Numbered from the stretch's first letter, positions 1 through 11,629 are shown. The stretch is DNA of 64,000 bases from Manihot esculenta (GCF_001659605.2 NC_035177.2:5886701-5950700); one strand, 5' to 3'. Notes: a model not told the origin generated them from the letters alone. Made by a program: numbers and translations.

Positions 1-470
1 GAGGTGTTGGAGATATGGTTTTGCGTGGTTGAAGGGCAGGAGAAGATGGTTTGCCGTTGAAGCTGAGTTCTGGATGAACTCAGGTTCGGCAGCCGAAGGT
101 TCATTCGGCCGCCGAACCTCTTGCATGGTGGCTTGGCTGCCACAGCCTGTTTTGCAATGTTCGGCTCTGTTTGGGAGCTTCGGCCGCCGAAGGTGCCGCC
201 GAAGGTGCGTGAGTTTCGTCTCTGGAGAGGACATTCGGCCGCCGAACCTGCCGCCTAAAGTGTCCTGTCCAGCTTTCTTTTGCATGCTTTGCATGGATAG
301 TTGAGTGAGTTTTAGAGGATTCTTGGGGAGTGTAAGAGAGTTATTCATAAGTTTGTTTGGTCCCTCATTTGAGTCCATCTGTATAGGTACAGACCAGAGG
401 AACCAGAGAGAGCAGCAGTAAGTACTGCTCCAGAGTTTCAGAGCCTGCAGAGTCAGTCAGTCCAGATAGC

Positions 471-480
471 CAGAGGTGAG
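471..480 (+). promoter_or_regulatory. Putative splice donor in LTR A
   Basis: CAGAG/GTGAG matches a plant 5' splice site, with GT at 476-477. The same motif recurs at the same LTR position in the other family members (26034, 40134, 52689, and on the minus strand at 49177). It could pair with the acceptor at 1675-1676. Splicing is inferred; no RNA evidence is available. Confidence 0.5.
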
Positions 481-646
481 TGGAACTAAACTTAATACTT
501 TTAATTAAGAAATGGAATGTTTTAGCATATCTCATGCATCATGATTATGCCATAGGTTGATTGCATTAGTACGCACGAATATGTTGCATTGCATAGTTCT
601 TTGGTGATGTGGGTAAATGCTGAATGATCCAATAGTCTCAGACAGG

Positions 647-757
647 AAGTCCAGGAGCCTTTGACTACGCCCTGGCAGGTATAGCAAGTCCAGGAGCCTT
701 TGACTACGCCCTGGCAGGTATATAGTAAAGTCCAGGAGCCTTTGACTACGCCCTGGC
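647..757 (+). repeat. Tandem hairpin units in 5' LTR A (3 copies)
   Basis: Three tandem units begin at 647, 686 and 728. Each carries GTCCAGG at its start and CCCTGGC at its end, so each can fold as a CCAGG/CCTGG hairpin. A looser fourth unit follows at about 800-835. The 3' LTR carries the same array at 8053-8163. Confidence 0.85.
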
Positions 758-1467
758 AATGGTAAGTACAGAGGTGTTATATACACATATACATATATGA
801 CAGGAAGACCAGGTGCTCGATTCTACGCCCTGGCACAGAGTTACTGAGACTATGTGGTGACAGGTTTACTCTTGATGTGGCTTGTCTGTGATATGGTGCA
901 TTCCATGAGATCATATTTTACTGAGATGTTTTACTGTTCTACTCACTGGGCTATAGAGCTCATCCCACTCCCTTAACCCCAGTTTTGCAGGTTCAGTGTA
1001 CAGTGTACAGGGACAGTCCAGCAGGGTACAGAAAGAGTAAAGAGATCTGTAATAGCTTAGAGTGGACATGTAATATTAAAGAGCTGTAATAGTTGTGTCT
1101 AAAGTTATGCTTGACTTAGTGCTGTATGTGTTGTACATGATCTGGATATGTATATATGTTTTACTGTAAGTGAAAAACCAGGCTTAACAGGTATGAGTTA
1201 ACCCATCTAGAGCAAGCTCTAGTCAGGGGTACAGAGTACAGAGTACAGCGTACAGAGTACAGAGACATGAGTACAGAGTACAGAGATAGTGCATGCACAG
1301 GTTAAGCCTTGGTTCAGAAAAGAGTTTTATTTTCATAGAAAATGTATGATCATGTATGAGGTTTACAGGTACACAGAGAGTATAACAGGCTTGCTACGGG
1401 TTCTGGCGGCCTTAAGCCGACCTGAATCCTAGCGCCGGTGACGGTCCATTTTGGGGTCGTTACAGAT

Positions 1468-1480
1468 TGGTATCAGAGCC
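1468..1480 (+). other. Primer binding site of A (initiator Met tRNA)
   Basis: TGGTATCAGAGCC lies three bases after the LTR end. It is the usual complement of the 3' end of plant initiator Met tRNA and the standard primer site of Tekay-type elements. Confidence 0.95.
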
Positions 1481-1665
1481 TGGTTCACATGATCGGACCG
1501 ATAGAGACAGTGTTGGGCTCAGACAGGTTAGAAGTGGTCAAGCACAATAGGAAATCATGTCCACTAGGATAGGGTCTTGAGTCCTATCTGCTTTGATATG
1601 CCATGCGTGTTGTATGTGTATGATTGCTATGTGATGTTTATGTGCTAAAGTGCTATGTTATATGT

Positions 1666-1676
1666 TGTGTTTCCAG
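1666..1676 (+). promoter_or_regulatory. Putative splice acceptor before gag of A
   Basis: A T-rich stretch ending in CCAG lies eight bases before the gag ATG at 1684. An acceptor sits at the same distance from the ATG in C, D, E and F. If used with the LTR donor, it would remove the LTR tail, the PBS and the upstream leader from a Gag mRNA. Confidence 0.45.
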
Positions 1677-1683
1677 CGCAAAT

Positions 1684-3234
1684 ATGCGAGGAACTCGTCG
1701 ATCAGCTCGATTGACTGGAGTCCCACTAGAGAATGAGAGACCAGCTGCTCGTCCTCCTGCATTGCCAAGGGCAAGGTCTCAGAGCTCTAGCAGGGAAGGT
1801 ACGTCAATAGACCCTAGAAGGTCTGTCGACGAGAGCAGAAGAGGAACAGCTAGGGGAGGAAGATCAGAGGAAAGGAGGGAAGCTATGGAGATTGATCAGT
1901 CTAGAGATGATAGCATGGGTATAGGCAGTTTTGAGGAAGGTATGGGAGAGTCGCAGGGAGGTGCTCAGACCTCAGGTTTTGGCTATCCAGAGTATCCGAT
2001 GGGAGGTATGTCGGAGTACTCGAGTTTTGTGCCATATCCTCCTTACATGCCTTATATGCCTTATCCGTACTATCCCCCATATCCTATGTATCCCTCTTCC
2101 CCTACTCATCCAAGTGCAGCACACCTAGAACCAAATGAACCAGTACTACCACCAGAACCAGTAGCCCCTGTTGGTGACAGACATGAACCTAGCTCATCTG
2201 GAGGTAAAGTCCAAATGACGGAGTATTTGAAATTGGATGCTCCTAAATACAACACGGGAGATGATCCATTTGATTACCTCAGAGCAGTTAGGATGATAAC
2301 CAGTGAATTGGGAGCAGATGATAGGAGAGCCATTGAGATGGCAGGTTTCACATTCAAATGCAAGAAAGCCAGAGAATGGTTTAAGAATTATGTGGAGCCT
2401 AGAATGGACAGTATGTCATGGGGAGAGTTCGCCAATGAGTTTGCAGGGTGGGCTTTTCCTGACAGTTCGAGGGAGATGAAAGTAATTGAATTTGAACAGT
2501 TAAGACAGACAGATGAGATGAGTGTGGATGAATTCACAGATAAGTTCCTGGATCTGCTTCAGTACGTGGGTCAAGCCTATGATACTGATCAGAAGAAAGC
2601 AAGGAGATATACTATGAGACTGCATCCCAGGTATGCTTCCTTGATTCTTCCAGCAGAAAAGGAGAGTTTCCATGCTATAGTAGACGCAGCCAGGAAAATG
2701 GAAGCTAGTGCCAATATTCAAAAACAGTCAAAGGCACAGGCTTCGGGTTCTAAAGCCCCCACACCAAGTAGTAAAAGATGGGATAGAGCAAAAGGAACAA
2801 AGAATAAGTTCTGGAGTAAAGTCAAGTCAGGTCTGGGAATAGGTAGTGGCTCAAGCTCTGGCACAGCTCCAGTCTGCAGACGATGCGGAAAACCACATGG
2901 AGGAGTTTGTCGGTTGGGATCTACAGCTTGTTTTCGATGTGGACAGGAAGGGCATATTGCTCGGGATTGTCCGCAGATGACTTTTGCACCATCCCAGCAG
3001 ATGAGTTCAGGCAGTGTGGTACAGCCAGTTGTACGTCCAGCAGCTCCAGTCATGCCTCAGACTAGTGGCAGAGGTAGAGGGAGAGGGATAGCCTCTACTT
3101 CAGCAGCAGGTTCCCGAGGTGGAAATCCGGTAGCCCCAGCACGGATTTTCACAGTGACACAGGAGGAGGCTAACACGTCGAACACAGTGGTGTCAGGTAA
3201 TCTCTCATTGGGTGTTCAGATGTGTATGCTTTGA
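1684..3234 (+). pseudogene. gag: gag of element A (frame lost at its 3' end)
   Basis: Gag polyprotein of about 516 residues that builds the cytoplasmic virus-like particle and packages element RNA. I chose ATG 1684 because all family members share the MRG-R-RRS-like start; the upstream ATG at 1624 has no conserved counterpart. In order, the protein has a basic/Ser-rich N-terminus, a Tyr/Pro/Met-rich low-complexity segment (nt 2030-2100), a Retrotrans_gag-type capsid region (nt about 2215-2640, with an AREWFKNYV motif), a Ser/Lys linker, and two zinc knuckles (CRRCGKPHGGVC, then CFRCGQEGHIARDC, nt about 2876-2970). The tail is Gly/Arg-rich. Relative to C, D and F one base is missing at about 3208 (CTC-TCATT instead of CTCATCATT). 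That shifts the frame, and gag ends at 3234 while the pol frame opens at 3201. I see no classical slippery heptamer in the overlap, so mutation is more likely than programmed frameshifting. Confidence 0.9.
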
Positions 3235-6200
3235 TGGACCCCGGTGCTTCTCATTCCTTTATTGCTTCGAGAGCCATAGAGCGATTGGGTTTGATCAGTT
3301 CTGAGTTAGAGTATCCTCTCTGGGTCAGTGGACCTAGATGTGACCCATCAGTGGCAGTGTCAGTCTGTCGTTTCAGTCCAGTGTTTATCGAGGGTAGATA
3401 CCTTCCAGCTGACCTTGTGGTTCTAGATTTGACAGATTTTGATGTCAGTCTAGGGATGGATTGGTTATCTACATATAGTGCTACGTTGGACTGTCGAGAG
3501 AAGCTAGTGAGTCTCAGAGACCAGGATGGGTCAGAGTGTGTCTTCAGAGGAGACAGGAGAGGTACACCCAGAGGTATGATTTCAGCCCTTCAGGCTCGTC
3601 GTTTGCTTAGGAGGGGTTGTCAGGGGTTTCTAGCTCATGTGAGAGAGCTAGACAGTCAGGTGAGGGAACCAGCCACAGTACCAGTAGTCCGAGAGTTTCT
3701 CGATGTGTTCCCAGATGATTTGCTAGGACTACCACCTGATAGGGAGATAGGGTTTGAAATTGAATTACTGCCAGGTACCAGACCTATCTCTATTCCTCCC
3801 TACAGGATGGCGCCAGCAGAGTTAAAAGAGTTGAAAGAACAGTTGCAGGACTTGGTAGATAAGGGTTTCATCCGCCCTAGTACCTCACCTTGGGGTGCTC
3901 CAGTGCTCTTTGTCAGAAAGAAGGATGGCTCCCTCAGACTTTGTATCGACTACAGACAGTTGAACAAGGTCACTATCAAGAATAAGTATCCCTTACCTCG
4001 GATTGATGATCTATTTGACCAGCTAGCTGGAGCAGGTTGTTTCTCGAAAATAGATCTGAGATCTGGGTATCATCAGTTGAGAGTCAGAGAGGCAGATGTG
4101 CCTACGACAGCTTTCCGGACCAGATATGGGCATTATGAGTTCTTAGTGATGCCGTTCGGGTTGACTAACGCCCCTGCAGCATTTATGGATCTCATGAACA
4201 GGGTATTCAGTGAATTTCTGGATCACTTTGTCATTGTATTTATCGATGATATCTTAGTGTATTCCAGAGATGCAGAAGAGCATGCCCAGCATCTGAGGAT
4301 CGTTTTGCAGACACTGAGAGAGCATGGTTTGTATGCCAAGTTCTCGAAGTGTGAGTTTTGGTTACGGAGCATTGCCTTCTTGGGACATGTGGTATCAGCA
4401 GAGGGTATTGAGGTAGACCCCAAGAAGATAGAGGCTGTAGCTAACTGGCCCAGACCCACGACAGTGACTGAGATTAAAAGCTTTCTGGGACTGGCAGGTT
4501 ACTACAGGAGGTTCGTTCAGAACTTCTCAAAGATAGCAGCTCCTATGACCAAATTGACTCAGAAGAACCAGAAGTTTATCTGGTCAGACCAGTGTGAAGA
4601 GAGCTTTGAGGAGCTCAAGAGGAGATTGACAACAGCACCAGTGTTAGCTCTGCCCGTCAGTAATGAAGAGTTCACAGTGTTCTGTGATGCATCTCGAGTG
4701 GGATTGGGTTGTGTATTGATGCAGAGTGATCGAGTAATCGCTTATGCTTTTAGACAGTTGAAGAAGCACGAGTTGAATTACCCTACCCATGACCTAGAGA
4801 TGGCAGCAGTTATCTTTGCACTTAAGATGTGGCGGCATTACCTCTACGGGGTTAAATGCGAGATCTTCACCGATCACAAGAGTTTACAGTACATCTTAAG
4901 TCAGAGAGAGCTGAATTTGCGGCAAAGAAGGTGGGTCGAATTGCTCAGTGATTATGATTGTAAAATCCAGTATCATCCGGGCAAGGCGAATGTTGTCGCA
5001 GACGCCCTAAGTTGGAAGTCACTAGGCAGTTTATCCCATATAGCAGCAGAGCGGAGACCAGTTGTGATGGAGCTTTATAAGCTCTTTGACGAGGGATTAC
5101 AGCTAGAGTTGTCTGGTACAGGTGCGTTGATAGCACAGATGAGAGTGACACCTGTGTTTCTGGAGCAGATAGCTCAGAGACAGCATGAGGACCCTGAGTT
5201 GATGAAAATTGCCAGGACTGTTCAGTCAGGCAATAGTGTAGAATTCAGATTTGACAGCAAAGGGATCCTTCGCTATGGGAGTCGACTTTGTGTACCAGCT
5301 AGGGGCAGTGTGAAGGAAGACATTATGAGGGAAGCTCATAATGCGAGGTATAGTGTTCACCCAGGAGCCACCAAGATGTATCAGGATCTAAAAAGGGTCT
5401 ATTGGTGGCCAACCATGAAGAAGGAAGTGGCGCAGTTCGTGACAGCCTGTGAGGTTTGTCAGAGGGTGAAATTAGAGCATCAGAAACCAGCCGGAATGCT
5501 TAACCCATTACCGATTCCAGAGTGGAAATGGGAGAACATAGCCATGGATTTTGTAGTGGGTTTACCAGTGGCGTCCAACAGGATAGACTCGATATGGGTG
5601 ATTGTGGACAGACTCACGAAATCTGCTCATTTTCTTCCAGTACGGAGTAACTATTCTGTGGATAAGTTGGCACAGGTCTATCTGGATGAGATAGTGAGAT
5701 TACATGGAGTTCCAGTGTCTATAGTTTCAGACAGAGGACCTCAGTTTACCTCCCGCTTTTGGCGGAGTCTGCAAAGTGCGATGGGCACGAGATTGGATTT
5801 TAGTACTGCTTTCCACCCACAGACTGATGGACAGTCAGAAAGGACCATCCAGACCATAGAGGATATGCTGCGATTATGTGTGTTAGACTTTGGCGGTTCT
5901 TGGAGGCAGCATCTACCGTTGGTGGAGTTTGCCTACAATAACAGTCATCATGCGAGCATCGGGATGGCTCCTTAGGAAGCTTTGTATGGGAGGAAGTGCA
6001 GATCCCCTGTTTGCTGGGAAGAGGTAGGAGAGAAGGCTCTTGCAGGGCCAGAGTTAGTAGACATTACCAGTAGAATGGTGCCCATGATCAGAGAGAGAAT
6101 CAGAACAGCGCAGAGCAGACAGAAAAGTTATGCAGACGTTCGCAGAAAGCAATTAGAGTTCCAGGAGGGTAATTGGGTATTGCTGAAAGTGTCTCCAATG

Positions 6201-6563
6201 AAAGGAGTGGTTCGTTTTGGAAAGAAAGGTAAATTGGCTCCACGGTACATTGGACCCTTTGAGGTGTTGCAGAGGATCGGAAATGTGTCATATAAACTGG
6301 ATTTATCTGCTTCTATGGAGAGAATTCACCCGGTATTTCATGTTTCTATGCTACGACAGTTTGTGTCAGATCCGAATCAGGTTCTGAGTGAGCCTGAGGT
6401 GGAGATTCATATGGATCTCACCTATATAGAGCAGCCAGTGCGGATTCTGGACACGCAGATCAGACAGCTAAGGAACAAGGAGATTCCGATGGTGAAAGTT
6501 CTATGGAACCACCATAATCTAGAAGAGTGCACCTGGGAGACACGGGAGTCTATGCTCCAATAG
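3201..6563 (+). pseudogene. pol: pol of element A: protease, RT, RNase H, integrase, chromodomain (one internal stop)
   Basis: This polyprotein copies the element RNA to DNA and inserts it. The aspartic protease carries the [10 protein letters not shown] site (nt about 3233-3262). RT runs from the [12 protein letters not shown] block (nt 3870) through the FIDDILVYS catalytic motif (nt about 4240). RNase H has FCDAS (nt 4680) and TDHKSL (nt 4870). Integrase has an HHCC zinc region (nt about 5335-5462), a first catalytic Asp in MDFVVGLP (5546), a second in SDRGPQF (5728) and a GPF/Y-like end (6250). A chromodomain with VKVLWNHH and EECTWE ends the protein (nt about 6400-6550). The frame breaks at TAG 5973-5975, where relatives read TAT. 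A second TAG at 6561-6563 replaces a Gln and removes the last few residues. Everything else is open, so this is the best preserved pol in the window. Confidence 0.93.
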
Positions 6564-6621
6564 CACCCATATTTGTTTTGAGGTTAGTTTCCTCCTTGTG
6601 TTTTGTTTTTGGTTGTTTTAG

Positions 6622-6658
6622 GAACCTTCGAGGACGAATGTTCTTAAGGAGGGGAGAA
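6622..6658 (+). other. Stem-loop and polypurine tract of element A
   Basis: GAACCTTCG and CGAATGTTC (6622-6643) form a short stem-loop. It is followed directly by the polypurine tract AAGGAGGGGAGAA (6646-6658), which primes plus-strand DNA synthesis and abuts the 3' LTR. C, E and F have the same arrangement. Confidence 0.85.
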
Positions 6659-8871
6659 TGTAATACCCGGCTAGAATCCGGCACCGGCATTCCTATTGTC
6701 TGGTGGAATCCGGGGTGTTGGGATTCTATCTAAGGGTAGGAGTTATGTTTTCTAAGTGTTATGATGTGTTTTATAGTTTTACAGGTCTATAGTTTTGAGT
6801 TGTGAAGCGAAAATGGGTCAGGGAGACTTTAGCCAAGTTCGGCCGCCGAAGGTAAGTTCGGCCGCCGAAAGTGCCCAATATTCGGCTTCCGACTTCAGGT
6901 TCGGCCCCCGAATGTTGCATGGTTTTGCATGCGATTCGGCAGCCGAAGCTGAGTTGCTTAGCCAGCAGTTTTGCATCCCTGAGTCAGCATTTTGGACAGG
7001 TGTTATGTCCACCTTGTTGCCAGAAGCTTGGCCACGTCTCCCCTGGTTTATGTGCTGAGTTTGAGCAGCTCATACAGAGTGTTTTGATAGTTCACAAGGT
7101 TTTGAATGTTTTGAAGCAAAAAGCTCCGTTTGTGCGAGTTTGAGAGTGTGAGGAGAGTTGGTCCGTTTTCCTTAGTTCAGAGTGTTTAGCTTCTTGTTCC
7201 AGGAGGTAAGTAATGCTCTTGAACCTGTTTATGTGTTTTCTGAAGGTTTTATGGAAGTTAAGGGAGAGAGATGCATGGTTAAGTGAGAAGTAGTGGTTTT
7301 GATGAGTTATGCATGTATACATGTTTCTGTGTTATGTTTGATTTGTTGTTTGGGGTGAGTAGATAGTTTTGGACCCCTGTGCTCATATACGTGAGTATAT
7401 GTGTGTTGAGGTGTTGGAGATATGGTTTGCGTGGTTGAAGGGCAGGAGAAGATGGTTTGCCGTTGAAGCTGAGTTCTGGATGAACTCAGGTTCGGCAGCC
7501 GAAGGTTCATTCGGCCGCCGAACCTCTTGCATGGTGGCTTGGCTGCCACAGCCTGTTTTGCAATGTTCGGCTCTGTTTGGGAGCTTCGGCCGCCGAAGGT
7601 GCCGCCGAAGGTGCGTGAGTTTCGTCTCTGGAGAGGACATTCGGCCGCCGAACCTGCCGCCTAAAGTGTCCTGTCCAGCTTTCTTTTGCATGCTTTGCAT
7701 GGATAGTTGAGTGAGTTTTAGAGGATTCTTGGGGAGTGTAAGAGAGTTATTCATAAGTTTGTTTGGTCCCTCATTTGAGTCCATCTGTATAGGTACAGAC
7801 CAGAGGAACCAGAGAGAGCAGCAGTAAGTACTGCTCCAGAGTTTCAGAGCCTGCAGAGTCAGTCAGTCCAGATAGCCAGAGGTGAGTGGAACTAAACTTA
7901 ATACTTTTAATTAAGAAATGGAATGTTTTAGCATATCTCATGCATCATGATTATGCCATAGGTTGATTGCATTAGTACGCACGAATATGTTGCATTGCAT
8001 AGTTCTTTGGTGATGTGGGTAAATGCTGAATGATCCAATAGTCTCAGACAGGAAGTCCAGGAGCCTTTGACTACGCCCTGGCAGGTATAGCAAGTCCAGG
8101 AGCCTTTGACTACGCCCTGGCAGGTATATAGTAAAGTCCAGGAGCCTTTGACTACGCCCTGGCAATGGTAAGTACAGAGGTGTTATATACACATATACAT
8201 ATATGACAGGAAGACCAGGTGCTCGATTCTACGCCCTGGCACAGAGTTACTGAGACTATGTGGTGACAGGTTTACTCTTGATGTGGCTTGTCTGTGATAT
8301 GGTGCATTCCATGAGATCATATTTTACTGAGATGTTTTACTGTTCTACTCACTGGGCTATAGAGCTCATCCCACTCCCTTAACCCCAGTTTTGCAGGTTC
8401 AGTGTACAGTGTACAGGGACAGTCCAGCAGGGTACAGAAAGAGTAAAGAGATCTGTAATAGCTTAGAGTGGACATGTAACATTAAAGAGCTGTAATAGTT
8501 GTGTCTAAAGTTATGCTTGACTTAGTGCTGTATGTGTTGTACATGATCTGGATATGTATATATGTTTTACTATAAGTGAAAAACCAGGGTTAACAGGTAT
8601 GAGTTAACCCATCTAGAGCAACCTCTAGTCAGGGGTACAGAGTACAGAGTACAGCGTACAGAGTACAGAGTACATGAGTACAGAGTACAGAGATAGTGCA
8701 TGCACAGGTTAAGCCTTGGTTCAGAAAAGAGTTTTATTTTTATAGAAAATGTATGATCATGTATGAGGTTTACAGGTACACAGAGAGTATAACAGGCTTG
8801 CTACGGGTTCTGGCGGCCTTAAGCCGACCTGAATCCTAGCGCCGGTGACGGTCCATTTTGGGGTCGTTACA
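6659..8871 (+). repeat. 3' LTR of element A (2213 bp)
   Basis: It starts TGTAATACCCGG and ends GGGTCGTTACA, with TGTAA/TTACA terminal inverted repeats. It holds two GC-rich palindrome clusters (about 6836-6950 and 7490-7655), donor-like AGGAG/GTAAGT at about 7201-7210 and CAGAG/GTGAG at about 7880, and the hairpin array (8053-8163). Unlike LTRs I, J and C, I found no clear TATAAAAGG box in the first 500 bases, so its promoter part differs from the rest of the family. Confidence 0.95.
8053..8163 (+). repeat. Tandem hairpin units in 3' LTR A
   Basis: These are the same three CCAGG...CCTGG units as at 647-757, with no difference seen between the two LTR copies. The array therefore has not changed since insertion. 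Confidence 0.85.
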
Positions 8872-9539
8872 ACCTTTATGACTTGAAATGGGACAAAAAC
8901 TAATGATTCTCTTATGCAACTTCCAATCATTGTCAATAAAGTGAGCAGTTATGCACATGTAATTAATGCGTTGGAATGATGTCCATGTATCTATAGTAAG
9001 ACTCACTCTTTGACAATTTTTCTTAAAAAAAGACCTCAATTTTGATCTCTTCTCAATAAACAAATCATAACAATCACGTGAAATTGCCCAACGAGAGGGA
9101 ATCCTAAACCTTGGACAAATTGCTCTCATGAAGCTTCTAAAACCTTCTCCTTCTACAAATCTAAAAGGCAATTCATTAATGATTATCATATGGACAAGGG
9201 CCTTCCTAATTGCATTTTCATCATACTTCCAAGTAGTAAGAGTGCCTAAATCATTCACATCATTGTCAATTGCATTTTTTTCCAATGATAACTGTGCTTG
9301 TCTAGTCTCAATGGAATGTGGGTGCTTTTTGCATGAATTAAGGTGATTCCTAAGTGCAGTGATTCCGTTTCTCTTCGGATCAGAACAAAATTTCTTTTTA
9401 CAATAATTACACTTACCTTTTAATTTACCTTCACTATTGACGAATTTTGTGAAGTGATCCCAAACTATAGACCTTGGCTTTACTGGTTTTCTCTTTGCTT
9501 TTGATGATGTGGTTGTTTCTGTTAAAGTGTCAGTACTAG
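8872..9539 (-). pseudogene. hAT transposase, BED zinc finger and core N-terminal part (RICESLEEPER-like)
   Basis: Read on the minus strand, this encodes a BED-type DNA-binding finger. WDHF is followed by KCNYCKKKF and, after a spacer, LRNHLNSC, giving the Cys2-His-Cys/His pattern (about 9490-9345). The start of the hAT catalytic core follows, with PFRFVEGEGF and SLTIDTWTS (about 9180-8985). The family binds its own terminal repeats and moves by cut and paste; many plant members are domesticated as RICESLEEPER/DAYSLEEPER genes. There is no stop or frameshift in this block. It is cut at 8872 by the LTR of element A, so the catalytic acidic residues and the C-terminal dimerisation domain must lie left of the window. 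Confidence 0.85.
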
Positions 9540-11629
9540 TGTAATACCCGGCTAGACTCCGGCATCGAAATTCTCACTTTCCGGCGGAATCTCGGATGTC
9601 AGAACCCTCTAGAAGGGTAATATATGGTTTTCTAAAATGTTTTTATGTGTTTTTATAGTTTTAATAAAGAAAAAAATTGAGTTTTGAAAGAAAAGACCAA
9701 GGAAGGAAAAAGCCAGGTTCGGCCGCCGAACCTCATGTTCGACCGCCGAACATTGGCCTCTTACGGAGGCACCTTTGGCCCCCGAAGGTGGTTTGGCTAG
9801 CCACCTATAAAAGGCCCCTTGTCCAAAAATGGGCGAGTTTTCTCTCTCTATTTTCGGGCATAGATGAGATTTCGCCCTTCCATGGTCGATTTGTTGTTTT
9901 CCTTCAATCCCTTCAAGTTTTTGATGAGTTTCTACTTTGTTTTGAAGATTTTTAAGCTAAAGATCAAAGTTTTGAAGCTTGGAGACCCCCGGAGCTCGTT
10001 CCTCCATATCTCCAAGTTTGGATCACCCTCCTCTCGATCTTCAAGAGGTAAGTATAGATCCTTCTCTTCTTTCATGTTTTAAGTAAGTTTTAAGAAGTGG
10101 TTAACGGTTTTGATGCATGTTTAGGCTAGGGGAAAATGTTAGGGTTTAAGTACCCTTTATGTTAAATGTATGATAAATGTGATGTTTGTTGGGGGTATAG
10201 GTTAGTTTTATGCCCCTATATACTTGGAAATGTGTTTATGCATGTTTTAGTATAGTTTGATGCATGTTGGGTTGTTGTGGGTGGCTGGATATGCAAGGCA
10301 GAATCGGGTTCTGCCCTTTGGGAGAGCCCAGGTTCGGCCGCCGAACCTGTCTGTGGAGGCAGCTTTAGGCCGCCTATACTCGCCCCCGAAAGTTGGACTT
10401 TCAGCTTTGGAGGGGAGTTTCGACCGTCGAACCTGCCCCCGAAGGTTGGTGACTTTCGGCTCTAGAAGGACTTTCGGCCGCCGAACCCTGCCCCCGAAAG
10501 TGCCGAACCTGCCGCCGAAAGTCTCCTGTCCAGCCTTCCTTTGCATGTTTTCTATGAATGTTTTATGATGTTTTAAGGGGTTTTTGGGGAGATGTTTAGA
10601 GTCATGTTAGAGTTTGTTTGGTCCCTCATTTGAGTCCACCTGTGTAGGATCGGACCCGAGGAACCTAGGAGGCCAGCAGTGTTAGCTGTTTCAGAGTCAG
10701 CCAGAGGTGAGTAGAACACAACTCTTTTTATTGCAAGCAAATAAACTTTTAAGCATGATCATGCATCATGAATGCCATGTATGAAATAGGTTGTTTTGCA
10801 TTAGAATTCACGAATATGATGCATTTCATAATATAATGTTGATGTGGATGGATGTTGGATGACCCATTGGCCCTTGAGATGATATGATATGATATGGTAT
10901 GGAAGTCCAGGTCGAGGCCCATTCTACGCCCCTGGCACATTGGATATGTTATGTTATGATATGTTAAGCGAAAGTCCTGAGGAGCTCCCGTTATGGGCCG
11001 GGCACATTGGATTATGTAGAGGGCCATTGGTGACAAGTCCATCCTTGATGTGGTTTGTTTGTGATTGATGCATTTCATGAAAGCATATGTTTAATAAACT
11101 GTTTTTACTATTCTACTCACTGGGCTTTAGTAGCTCACTCCTCTCCCCTAACCCCCAGATTTGCAGGTTCAAGATAGACCGGAAAGTCGTCAAGGGTAAA
11201 AGCTATGTGTATGTGCAGATTAGTAGTGGACATGATATGTAAAATGATGTAATGTAATGTAAGGTATTGTCCAGTGATGTAATGAGGATTAGTATTGTGC
11301 TTGGCCCTAATGTATGGTAAATCCCTTTTTATACATGATCTATATGAAATGTTTTAATGATGAGTTATGTTGGACCAGGCTTGACATATGATATGTTGCC
11401 CCACTAGAGCATTTGATGAGGGCTCTAGTGTGGGGTTTTATGTTTACAGTTATGGTGCATGCACAGGTCAAGCTTGGTATGTAAAAAGTTTAAAGTTTTT
11501 ATGAAATGTTGATCATATATGGGATTTTATCAGATGTACAGGATGTATGTAGGCTTGCTACGGGTCCCGACGACCTTAAATCGATCTGGATCCTAGCGCC
11601 GGTAGCGGTCCGGTTTCCGGGTCGTTACA
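9540..11629 (+). mobile_element. Solo LTR I of the chromovirus family (2090 bp, TSD ACTAG)
   Basis: A complete LTR from TGTAATACCCGG to GGGTCGTTACA with no internal region, flanked by perfect 5-bp duplications ACTAG at 9535-9539 and 11630-11634. It formed by recombination between the two LTRs of a former full element. Inside are a TATA box (9806-9812), AAGAG/GTAAGT at about 10043-10053, a GC-rich palindrome island (10330-10520), a second donor at about 10703-10715 and two hairpin units (10904-10938 and about 10975-11006). Removing the LTR with one duplication joins the hAT reading frame exactly. Confidence 0.97.
9806..9812 (+). promoter_or_regulatory. TATA box of LTR I
   Basis: TATAAAAGGCCCC lies about 265 bases into the LTR. 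It is followed by the conserved GAAAATGGGCGAGTTTTCTC region, where transcription probably starts. The same box occurs in J, C and E. Confidence 0.7.

Larger units (their letters stand above)
1..1464 (+). repeat. 5' LTR of element A (3' two thirds only)
   Basis: Position 1 aligns with about 7409 in the 3' LTR, and the two stay nearly identical to the shared end GTCGTTACA. The LTR contains the GC-rich TTCGGCCGCCGAA palindrome island (about 88-260), a splice-donor-like CAGAG/GTGAG at 471-480, a threefold tandem hairpin unit (647-757) and a run of short GTACAGA repeats (about 1230-1290). The U3 part lies left of the window. Confidence 0.95.
1..8871 (+). mobile_element. Element A: nearly intact Tekay/Del-like Ty3/gypsy chromovirus (5' end outside window)
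   Basis: The sequence shows a partial 5' LTR (1-1464), a Met-tRNA primer site, gag, pol with protease, RT, RNase H, integrase and chromodomain, a polypurine tract, and a full 3' LTR (6659-8871). The two LTRs differ at only about seven or eight places over the 1.46 kb compared by eye, so the insertion is recent. Coding damage is small: one single-base deletion at the gag/protease boundary, one stop in integrase, and an early stop that removes a few C-terminal residues. The element interrupts a minus-strand hAT transposase gene, whose reading frame stops abruptly at 8872. The left target duplication lies outside the window; the expected right copy is ACCTT at 8872-8876. Confidence 0.95.

Noticed and set aside
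1468..1480. tRNA gene
   Set aside because: Only the short primer-site complement is present at 1468, 21112, 41039, 48095 and 53048. No cloverleaf or A/B box.
1624..1683. Upstream ATG extending gag of A
   Set aside because: The extension has no counterpart in C, D, E or F. The shared start is ATG 1684 and a splice acceptor lies between.
3198..3234. Programmed frameshift between gag and pol in A
   Set aside because: No slippery heptamer was found, and the other copies lack the overlap. One missing base relative to C, D and F explains it.
4223..4459. Minus-strand frames inside pol (also at 30361-30633 and 56370-56702)
   Set aside because: Antisense shadows of RT and RNase H; no start context or independent conservation.
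3201..6563. Endogenous pararetrovirus (Caulimoviridae)
   Set aside because: A DDE integrase, chromodomain, LTRs and target duplications are present, and no movement or coat protein is seen. It is a Ty3/gypsy chromovirus.
7369..7710. Open frames of 80-150 codons inside LTRs, on both strands, rich in FGRR, SAAEP, RRPNL and FGGRF repeats
   Set aside because: They are translations of the GC-rich palindrome island. They appear on both strands in several frames and their length is not conserved between LTR copies.
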